Shown: positions 16,110 through 22,930 of the stretch, piece after piece
Layout of the letters: every line of letters starts with the position of its first letter
How positions within the stretch are numbered: the stretch's first letter is position 1
Origin: Chrysochromulina tobinii
Taxonomy: Eukaryota > Haptophyta > Prymnesiales > Chrysochromulinaceae
NCBI GenBank assembly: GCA_001275005.1
Contig: JWZX01002729.1
Span: forward strand, 1 to 22,930
DNA length: 22,930 nucleotides
Reading direction: 5' to 3'
Translations under genes and position numbers: made by a program
The notes under the pieces: model-generated
Database searches by the model: none
Told to the model about the DNA's origin: nothing
Seen by the model: only the letters and a program-made list of their open reading frames with translations

Positions 16110-18674
16110 ATGCCTCTCCCTAGAAGCGCCGTACCCGATGTGTCATCGCCCCAGACCTCCATGAAAGTGTCGTGGAACCTCGACCACGCCTTTGAAGCGG
16201 TGCAAGCCTCGATTGCAGACGCTGTTGAAACGTCATCGTGGAAGGCGGTATTTCCAGAGTGCATAACGCTGGAGACTCGTGAAGACCTTTCCATCGAGGA
16301 GCAGGTGCACGCCATCCTGAGCAAGCACTCGGCGATCCTCGATGCTCTCTTTCACCAGTGGGACGTGGATGGGAAGGGCAGCTTCACTCTTACCGAGGTA
16401 TGAATGGCACGCAACCGAAGAGCAGTCGGGGCATGTTGCATGGTAAGTTGCATGGTGCTTGATTCTCACAGAGTGCGTGACGTCGAGTCTCGTCATCCCA
16501 GTTTCGCGACGGCCTCACGGCGTTGGGCTACTTAGTGCCCATGCGCGAGCTCGCGGCCGTCTTTTCGTCGATGGACATGGAGGGAACCGGCGTCATCCAG
16601 TTTGAGCAATTCAAGGCAGCGCACAGCCCAAACGGCATCGAGCCTCCCAGACAGAAGGCAAGCGTGGCGAGCGTCCTTGGCCAGCTCAAGATGGCGCTCG
16701 CCAAGAACCTCAACCGGGTTATCGACACATTCCGCGACTTTGATGAGAACCATTCTGGTCAGCTCGACAAGCACCCATTTCGGCTCGCGTTGCAGAAGCT
16801 CGGCATCGTCGGCCGCGCGTCTGCGTTCGACGACACCTTTGACTCGATCGACAAGGATCGCTCGGGTATCCTGGAGTATCACGAGCTCAAGCATCATCTG
16901 GCCCGGCGGCACACCGGCGATCCGTTCATCGATCTTCGGCGGCGCACCGCCGACCCATTCCTTGAATTTGAAGAGTACCAGGCAGCACTCACTAGAAAGG
17001 CCGCGGGGTGGAAGGCGAGAGAGGCGGCGCAGAGGACGCTGCAAGCGGTGGACGCCAAGTTGGACGCGGCGAGCAAGGCGGTGGCGCTGACGGCCGAGCA
17101 AGCAGAGAAGGCAGCCGCGGCGGAGAAGGCAGCGGTCTTGTCTGCCGAGCGGGCGGCGACGTCGGCCGCGGTTGTCAAGGCGAACAAGCAGGCTGAGAAG
17201 GCGAAGGCGGAGGAGGCAAAGTTCAAGAAGCTGCAGGAGGCGGCTCGGCTCGAGATGCATCGTGAGCAGGCTGAGGCTCTGGCGGAGGCTCAGAGGCATG
17301 CAAAGGCGATGGCGGCGGTGGCAGCGGCAGCGGCGGCGGCGGCAGCGGCGGCAGCCGAGCACAAGGCAACCGTTGCCAACGGCTTTGTTCAGCTCAAGAT
17401 GGCGGTCGCCAAGAACCTCAATCGGACGATCGACACGTTCCGTGAGTTTGACGAGGACCAGTCAGGCACGGTTGACAAGCGCGAGTTCCGGCTCGGGCTG
17501 CAGAAGCTCGGCATCCCTGGGCACGAGGCTGCTTTCGATGAGATCTTCGACTCGATCGACAAGGATCGCTCGGGCTATCTCGACTACCATGAGCTCAACC
17601 GCCATCTCCGGCGCCGCTCGAGGGATCCCTCGCACACGAGCGCGATGGGCGTCCTCTCCAGAGGGGGGGGCGCAGCTGGAGCTGTGAACGGGGGCGCAGC
17701 TGGAGCTGTGAACGGAGCTTTGAGGAGTGCGCCATCGCCCCAGCCGGCGCTCAGAGTCGGGGGAGTCCGTCCGTGTATCGGCACGTTCCTCGCTCACCAC
17801 AGCGCGCACTTGATGCAACTGTTTCATGAGTGGGACTTGGGTCGACGCGGAGCGCTGGACAAGCATAAGATGAGGGGCAACCTTTTGCGCGTGTGCACGT
17901 CACTTGGGTGGCCCGCGAGTGCCGCCTCTTGCAATGCCGATCTCGACGAACTCCTGAAGCACCTCGACCTCAACGGCGACGGCAAGATCACGTTTGCAGA
18001 GCTCAAGCGCGGATTGAACGGCTTCGGCCGCACGGGGGGGGATACGCCGAGCTGGGAGCTGGCGAGCAGTGCCTTGGCGAAGCCACGGCGCCTCTTGTGC
18101 AGCCGCTCGGCGCTCGTCGTTGGCCGAAAGGGGCGCCCGTCACGGCGCCAAGGCGTCGAGCCCGAAGCCACGGTGCCAATCTGCGGGGAGGTGCCAATCT
18201 GCGGGGCGGAGCTCGCGATCTCCGGGGACCGCGGGGAGCCCGATCAAGCTTCGGTGGCACGATGGCGTGCTCGTGGAGAAGGGCAGTACCCCGATGCTCT
18301 CGGCGCTCGAGTATGCGCTCGGTGGTACCGCCAAGCAGTCCGGCGCGAACCCCGCGTCAGGTGCTGGGACGAGGGGCGAGGCGACGCGTGAGCGTGAGCG
18401 GCAGAAGACGGCGGGGGCATTCTCGGGCTTGATGCGTGAGGCGGCGAGGGAGTCCGCGGCCGCCATGCGGGAAGCCGAGGCCGTCGAGCTTCGCAAGCAG
18501 CTGGATGATGCAATCCTTCAGAAGCAGCGCGCCCAGGTGTGCGCCTGGCCAGGGGCGCACGTGCCCATCCCCCTCGCCCAGGTGTGCGCCGCCTGGTCAG
18601 AGGAGGAGATGCTTGTCGAGGCGCGGCGGGCTCGCCGGATGGGCACGCTAGGCGGCCAAGGGAAACCGAGTTAG
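16110..18674 (+). CDS. Eight-EF-hand calcium-binding protein with Ala/Lys-rich coiled coil
   Basis: Exon 1 is 16110-16397 and exon 2 starts at 16502 (phase 0, TLTE joined to FRDGL). The start is the first ATG in frame. Loops in order: DVDGKGSFTLTE, DMEGTGVIQFEQ (Q at position 12), DENHSGQLDKHP (P at 12), DKDRSGILEYHE, then an Ala/Lys/Glu coiled coil (about 255-370), DEDQSGTVDKRE, DKDRSGYLDYHE, DLGRRGALDKHK (degenerate) and DLNGDGKITFAE. Five loops look able to bind calcium. Pairs 3-4 and 5-6 are clear duplicates (QLKMA.AKNLNR.IDTFR). After the last loop a G8 run (18033-18040) probably contains one extra base. Reading seven G moves into a frame that ends at 18674 with a convincing helix (LMREAARESAAAMREAEAVE). 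Without correction the frame ends at 18391 in arginine-rich sequence. Likely a cytosolic or cytoskeletal calcium sensor. Confidence 0.82.
16398..16501 (+). other. Intron of EF-hand gene
   Basis: A 104-base intron, GTATGA...CATCCCAG, phase 0, splitting the protein directly after residue 12 of the first EF loop. It lacks the decamer array seen in other introns. It contains an internal good donor-like GGTAAG and a duplicated GTTGCATGGT. Confidence 0.85.
17667..17713 (+). repeat. 24-base in-frame tandem duplication (GAAGAVNG twice)
   Basis: GGGGCGCAGCTGGAGCTGTG recurs 24 bases later, giving the peptide GAAGAVNG twice in the linker after the sixth EF loop. Confidence 0.9.
18173..18208 (+). repeat. 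18-base tandem duplication in EF-hand gene 3' part
   Basis: GTGCCAATCTGCGGGG occurs at 18173 and 18191. In the preferred frame it reads RCQSAG twice. Confidence 0.9.
18531..18590 (+). repeat. 15-base direct repeat bounding a possible 45-base intron
   Basis: GCCCAGGTGTGCGCC occurs at 18531-18545 and 18576-18590. Each copy holds CAG/GT, so splicing from GT at 18537 to AG at 18581 would remove exactly 45 bases. It would leave QKQRAQ joined to VCAAWSEEEM with no frame change. The second copy is preceded by a pyrimidine-rich stretch (CATCCCCCTCGCCCAG). Without splicing, 15 residues rich in Pro and Ala stay in the protein. Confidence 0.6.
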
Positions 18675-19130
18675 TGAGGTGGGCGGCGAAGCGAGCCGAA
18701 AGGTCGAGCTGTAAATCAGGAGCTGTACATACAGTTCGGTGGTGGGACGCGTGGAGTACGCATGCATGGTGGGGAGCCATTCCCTTCCTTCAGCCTTATT
18801 CATTCTTTTGAGCTGGGGTTTCGCCAAGACTCTTGAGCGGTTGGGAAGACAACCGCAGCGCGTAGGGTAAGATTTGAGGGTAAGATTGAGAATGCAATGC
18901 CAATGGGCATGTGCGATGTGGATGACAGACACGCGTCCGCGGAAGGCGTCGGCGTGATAACCCTGCGTGATAAAATTAGGATTTTCGCACAGCTCTGTTT
19001 GAAGCGGCTGTGAGCCGGAGCTTGCGAACAGAGAAGCAGCCAACTCACTTTTGAAAAAGTCAGCAAAAGTCCAAAAGAAGGCCATGCTTCATGTGAATTT
19101 CGCACTAACGTTGCGCCGCCCGTCCGGCCG
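18675..19130. other. Intergenic spacer, EF-hand gene to orphan membrane-protein gene
   Basis: 456 bases with lower G/C than the coding regions. A minus-strand ATG frame of 145 codons (19085-18648) crosses it and overlaps the EF-hand 3' end, but its codon use does not resemble the real genes. A 12-base word GGGTAAGATTTG/GGGTAAGATTGA is repeated at about 18866-18889. No RNA gene seen. Confidence 0.5.
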
Positions 19131-19955
19131 ATGTCATTAATCGGCATGGCTGGGGTCCCGAAGTTCAACCACGACATCGAAAAGCCAACGGCAGTGAGAA
19201 CGACCAACCCCATCTTCACGCCGCGCAGCACCATAAGCCAGACCAAGCAGGCGCACGCGACGGATAGCGGATTCCGGAGGGGCGCGATCAGCATCCTCGC
19301 AATCCTCGGAGGTGGTGCGGCGGCTGCTGTCAGCTTCGGCGAGCTGCAAGACTACTATGCGGGCGAGGCTGGCAAGCACTTTGTGGGAGGTACGTGCCGC
19401 GTGACGGCCGTGGCGCACTCCGATGTCATGACGTTTGCGCACTCGGAGACAGGCGGCCATTATTCATCGTCGTCGTCCAGCAAAGCGGTGGTGTGCATCG
19501 ACAAGTACACCTACTCGTTCGAGTGGCTAGGCACTGGCGGCGCGCCGGAGCTCCGTGGTGCGGCTCTCACGACGTCCGAATCGCTCCGTCGCACCACAAT
19601 AGGAACTTGCACGCTCCCTGGCGCCGTGCCGGAGCCCGCCACGCTCGACGCATCGCCCGATCCCGTGCGCTGCTGGGCTGCGAAGGCTGGCTCTGAGGAG
19701 GTGATCGCGCGCTACTACCCTAAGTGCGACACCGTGCCGGCGTGCGTCAAGCTGCTAGGCTCGCCCAAGGCCGACTTCGAGGCCCGAACCAAGGAACCCT
19801 TCGAGCTGCTCCTTTACCTCTTACTCTCATTCGTCGCCTTTCTCGGTGGAACGATCTCGGCGTGCAGCGCTATGGCGAGCGCGCCGCCGGAGACCTTCGC
19901 CCCGCCGCTGTCTGCGCGAGCGCGCGAGCGCCTCAACAGCAAGGACCTCATGTAG
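19131..19955 (+). CDS. Orphan two-transmembrane protein with Cys-rich loop
   Basis: Encodes 274 residues with no visible intron. The first ATG (MSLIGMAGV) is used; a second in-frame Met is five codons on. I do not recognise the family. Hydrophobic segments at about 51-70 (GAISILAILGGGAAAAVSFG) and 224-245 (FELLLYLLLSFVAFLGG) flank a ~150-residue loop with cysteines in GGTCRV, VVCIDK, IGTCTLP, VRCWAA, PKCDTVPACV and a serine run. This suggests a disulphide-bonded luminal or extracellular domain held between two helices, with a short basic C-terminus in the cytosol. BK-channel beta subunits have this outline, but I see no specific motif match, so that is only a topological comparison. Confidence 0.75.
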   Translation: MSLIGMAGVPKFNHDIEKPTAVRTTNPIFTPRSTISQTKQAHATDSGFRRGAISILAILGGGAAAAVSFGELQDYYAGEAGKHFVGGTCRVTAVAHSDVMTFAHSETGGHYSSSSSSKAVVCIDKYTYSFEWLGTGGAPELRGAALTTSESLRRTTIGTCTLPGAVPEPATLDASPDPVRCWAAKAGSEEVIARYYPKCDTVPACVKLLGSPKADFEARTKEPFELLLYLLLSFVAFLGGTISACSAMASAPPETFAPPLSARARERLNSKDLM

Positions 19956-20368
19956 AAGGTGAGCATCTCAACGCGGCCCAACGGCCGCGAAGAGCTCTTC
20001 GTATGAGACGTGAGAGTTCGTGGCGTGGGCATGGGCTGGGGCGCGCGCGGTGGATTGGTACCGCCGACACCAGCATTCCATACAAAACGTAGCTAAGGAG
20101 CCAGGCAGCATCCCAGCATTGGCCTACACAATGGCCGCAGGAGCTATTTCTCAGTTCTCCGTCTACATGTGTCTCATTTCGAGAGTCCTGTGTTGCTGTT
20201 TGCGAAAGGGTCAGTTGAATCGACACGCAAGGTACCGATCTACGTGTGGTGTGAAATGGGAATTCATAATGACCGAGGACTCGCCGCGGGCACGTGGAGG
20301 TCCGAGACAGAGGCAACCGGGTCTGACGTTCTTGGTCGACGCGGCATCGGCCCCCGCCTCGCCTCGCT
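19956..20368 (+). other. Intergenic spacer before CWF19L2-like gene
   Basis: 413 bases between two plus-strand genes. Open frames exist but show neither a recognisable product nor convincing codon bias. It should hold the membrane-protein 3' UTR and the promoter of the splicing-factor gene. I see no repeat array or RNA gene. Confidence 0.5.
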
Positions 20369-22025
20369 ATGTCAGAACTGCTCGCAGGCATAAGATTCGT
20401 GAGCAAGGCCGACCTCGACGAGCGGAAGCGTTTGGCCAAAGATGCTGAGCAGCGCCGAGAGGTGGAGGCCAAGGAAGCTGCCAAGGAGCGGCGACAAGCG
20501 GCGGTCGCGTCCGTAGCCTCTGGCCAGAGCAAGTGGCTCGCGCCAGCGCTGGCGCGCAGGCTGGGTGGCACGGGCGCAGGCGGGGCTGAAAAGGATGACG
20601 AGCTGGAGCGCAAGCGCGAAAAGAAGGAGAAGCACCACAAGAGCGACAAGGACAAGCACAAGCACAAGAGCGAGAGAAAGCACAAACACAAGCACAAACA
20701 CGACAAGAGCGAGGGCCCCGACGCTCCGGCCGGATCCGACGCGAGCCCGAGCAGCGACGACGACGCTGCAGGCGAGCTGGCGAAAGCGCCCGCGGAGGCG
20801 GCTCCAAGCGCTGCGGCGGTCCGTGCACCCGTTGCGGGCGATGCACCCGTTGCGGGCGATGCTGCCCGGTCGGCTGCCGGGCTCGACTGGATGCAGCGGG
20901 ACTGGATGCGCCCGCCCACGGCAGCGGACGGTGCCAAGAGTATCGCCGCCGCCGCCGCCGCAGCTCTGGACCTGCGCGCGCCGCCCAAGGTGGCTGAGGG
21001 CCTCGCCGACGCGGCCGTTAGCGCCGCGCCGAGCACTCGAATCTCGAGGGAGCTCAATCCATATGCCCGAGATGGCGCCGAGATTGATCAGTGGACCGCG
21101 AAGGCGTTGGGGCGTCAGGAGGAGGCGCCGGTGGAAGCGGTGCGCGCGGCGGGCACGGACGGCGGGACGAGCTGGCAGCAGAAGAAGCTGAAGCGCGCTG
21201 TGGAGGAGGCGCGGGAAACGGGCCGGAGCTTAACGGAGATTTGCATGGAGCGATGGGGCGATCTGACGAATCTGGCGCAGCTCGAAGCGATCTCCCGGGC
21301 GCCAGCCGAGCGCGCAGGCAAGGGCGGCATGGGCCAGGGCGCCGCCTTCGACGCGCACCTGAGTGCCGGGGCGGCGCGCGCGAGAGAGGCACCGCCCAAG
21401 CGCCGTGGCGACGCCTTCGACCCGGTCAGCAAAGGCGATGGGCACACTGGCGATGACAAGGGCTGGAGCAGGCGCGGCGAAGGGCGCGGCGAAGGGCGCG
21501 GCGAAGGGCGCGGCGAAGGGCGCGTCGAAGGGCGCGGCGAAGGGCGCGGCGAAGGGCGTGGAGACGGCAGTGAGCGCAACCACAGCAAGGGGATCGGTAT
21601 GCAACGTCCCAAGCTCTCGTGGGAAGCGCCGTCCCAAGCGTGCGAAGCGCCGTCCCAAGCGTGCGAAGCGCCGTCCCAAGCGCTGTCGGCCCATGCGAGC
21701 CGAGAGGCAGCACCGCTCGCGCCGCCCGCCGCGCTTCCAAATGCCTTTGCAAACGACGGCAGCTTCCTCGCGAGCTATGAGGCTGGGCGGCAGCGGCAGG
21801 CGTCCCAGTACGGCGCGCCTGCCGCCCAGTACGGCGCGTGCTCTTCGTCACCGGTACCGGTAGGAGGCGCGGTGACGGGCACGGCTGCGTGCACGGCTGC
21901 GGCTGGGGTGGAGGTCCCGATGCGAGTAGCACTCGCCGCGGGGGCGGCGCAGGAAGCGGCGCACGGCCAGGTTTCGTCGCACGGCCAGGTTTCGTCACTG
22001 GACGAGGCAGCGGAGATCGGCGGCG

Positions 22026-22057
<32 letters not shown>

Positions 22058-22465
22058 GGCAGCGGCAGCGGCGGCGGCGGCAGAGGCGACGGCTACATAG
22101 ATCTCAATAAGCTTGCAGCCAAAGCGATGAAGGCGATGCTTATGGGCAACCTTGCAGAGCATGAGCGTCTGAGCGCGCTCATAGCACGCGCCAAGGCCGA
22201 CGGCAGCGCCGCGCCTCCGCCACCGCCGCAGCCAGCGTCGGCACGTCCAGCGCATGCAGACGCATCGGAACGGGAGCGGACAGTTCAACTCGCGGTGCCG
22301 CTGAGCGCCGTCGGTGTCATCATCGGCAAGGGCGGTGCGACCATCGACGCGCTCCAAGCCGAAAGTGGTGCCAAGATTAGGGTGCCTAGAGGACAGGATG
22401 CCGAAGGAGGCGAGGAGCGCGTCGTCCTGATCAGTGGAAGCGCCGTGGCGATCGATAAGGCGCAG
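20369..22465 (+). CDS. CWF19L2-like spliceosome protein with KH domain, 3' part beyond window
   Basis: Exon 1 encodes 699 residues from the ATG at 20369 and ends in phase 0 at GATAAGGCGCAG/GTGACT. Order: MSELLAGIRFVSKADLDE; a Lys/His-rich charged stretch (~75-115); LDWMQRDWMRPP; RELNPYARDG; SWQQKKLKRAVEEARETG followed by RSLTEICMERWG; then repeats; and IDLNKLAAKAMKAMLMGN. These blocks match the conserved N-terminal blocks of CWF19L2 proteins (GLDWM, RELNPY-K-D, SWR-KALKRAKEQA...EERWGS, KLAAK-KA-MMGN). CWF19L2 acts with the spliceosome in intron-lariat turnover. Unusually, a KH RNA-binding domain follows (about 632-699, VGVIIGKGGATIDALQ with the GxxG loop). The CwfJ C-terminal domains expected in the family would lie right of the window. 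A Gly-rich linker (22018-22086) precedes the NKLAAK block. Confidence 0.8.
21471..21564 (+). repeat. 12-base tandem repeat encoding RGEG units
   Basis: GGGCGCGGCGAA is repeated about eight times with slight changes (one GTC, a final GTG GAG AC). It encodes Arg-Gly-Glu-Gly repeats, an RG-rich segment of the sort often found in RNA-binding proteins. Confidence 0.95.
21623..21685 (+). repeat. 21-base tandem repeat encoding EAPSQAC/L
   Basis: Three copies of a 21-base unit beginning GAAGCGCCGTCCCAAGCG, in frame, giving EAPSQAC, EAPSQAC and EAPSQAL in the CWF19L2-like protein. Confidence 0.95.
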
Positions 22466-22514
22466 GTGACTGTCACTGATGCCCTCTGATGGCCCTCTGA
22501 TGCCCTCTGATGAT

Positions 22515-22930
22515 GCCCTCTGATGCCCCTCTAATATCCTCTGATCACGGCACGAGAGCAAGCTCCGACACTCCCTTACGTGAGCGCCGTCACTGAGCCT
22601 TGCCGAGCTCAATATGTGCTACATCCAGACCCTTCTCGGGTGCGAGTGTCCCTTGGCCCACGCTCGCTACCACGTGCGGGGCGGTGGAAGTCCAGACTAG
22701 CCTGCTCGCACATTCTCTCAGTCACACACAGACACAGACACAGACTGCTGTCCCTCTGATGGCCCTCTGATGCCCTCTGATGGCCCTCTGATGGCCCTCT
22801 GATGGCCCTCTGATGACCCTCTGATGCCCTCTGATGGCCCTCTGATGCCCTCTGATGCCCCTCTAATATCCTCTGATCACGGCACGAGAGCAAGCTCCGA
22901 CACTCCCTTACGTGAGCGCCGTCACTGAGC
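22515..22930 (+). repeat. 332-base tandem repeat unit, second copy cut by window end
   Basis: 22515-22598 and 22847-22930 are identical for 84 bases up to the window edge, a period of 332. The shared part includes CTAATATCCTCTGATCACGG and then unique-looking sequence ending CGTCACTGAGC. It is unknown how many copies follow. Confidence 0.92.
22751..22876 (+). repeat. TGATGGCCCTC minisatellite array
   Basis: About eleven head-to-tail units of 10 or 11 bases (TGATGCCCTC, TGATGGCCCTC, TGATGACCCTC), preceded by a short ACACAGACACAG run at 22724-22744. It belongs to the same family as the arrays in the Myb-gene and GAF-gene introns. Confidence 0.95.

Larger units (their letters stand above)
22466..22930 (+). 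other. Intron of CWF19L2-like gene, acceptor beyond window
   Basis: The donor GTGACT follows the KH-coding exon; the frame closes at 22489 inside this stretch. The interior has two arrays of TGATGCCCTC and TGATGGCCCTC units (22482-22545 and 22751-22876) within a longer 332-base repeat. No convincing internal exon is seen between the arrays. Confidence 0.75.

Noticed and set aside
18648-19085. 145-codon minus-strand ATG frame
   Set aside because: It overlaps the EF-hand 3' end, lacks G/C-ending codon bias and has no recognisable domain, so chance is the simplest explanation.
22751-22876. CRISPR-like direct repeats
   Set aside because: Units are 10-11 bases head to tail without spacers, in a eukaryotic intron; this is a minisatellite.

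Overview
The window looks like nuclear DNA of a GC-rich unicellular eukaryote, most likely a microalga. Coding regions have a very strong G/C bias at third codon positions. Several genes contain GT-AG introns, and neither operons nor bacterial ribosome binding sites are visible. Product types (armadillo-repeat protein, Myb/SANT factor with a polyglutamine tail, multi-GAF signalling protein, EF-hand protein, CWF19L2-type splicing factor) fit a protist. A haptophyte or pelagophyte-like alga is my best guess, but this is inference and no marker gene is present to settle it.

Layout: 1-4477 (minus) is the 5' part of a giant armadillo-repeat protein that runs off the left edge. 5072-7790 (minus) is a two-exon Myb/SANT transcription-factor-like gene with a zinc-knuckle-like motif and a long CAG-encoded glutamine tail. 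It carries a probable one-base frameshift in a homopolymer and a 135-base intron whose acceptor is duplicated. 7791-8165 is a divergent promoter. 8166-9386 (plus) is an FAD/NAD(P)-binding oxidoreductase. 9640-14443 (plus) is a seven-exon protein with an IQ motif and about five GAF modules; one GAF has an intact NKFDE cyclic-nucleotide motif, and a duplicated LRRQSS sequence resembles a PKA/PKG site. 14828-15619 (plus) is a CPYC glutaredoxin with an N-terminal signal and a membrane tail; an in-frame TGA interrupts what looks like 56 more coding codons. 16110-18674 (plus) is an eight-EF-hand protein. 19131-19955 (plus) is an orphan two-membrane-segment protein. 20369-22465 (plus) is the 5' exon of a CWF19L2-like spliceosomal protein that also carries a KH domain and continues beyond the right edge.

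The most striking pattern is in the introns. Several introns, in three genes on both strands, are built from arrays of a related 10-11 base unit (family TGATGGCCTC / GATTGCCATC / GAGTGCCATT), always in the sense orientation of the host gene. Several intron boundaries are also copied as direct repeats: exon end copied at intron end, acceptor copied in tandem, or donor copied inside the intron. This suggests introns that arose and are still being remodelled by local tandem duplication or by introner-like insertion. In-frame duplications of 18, 21, 24, 45 and 51 bases inside exons point to the same process acting on proteins.

Functionally, the GAF protein, the EF-hand protein and the duplicated kinase-like sites suggest cyclic-nucleotide and calcium signalling, but gene adjacency alone does not show that these genes work together.
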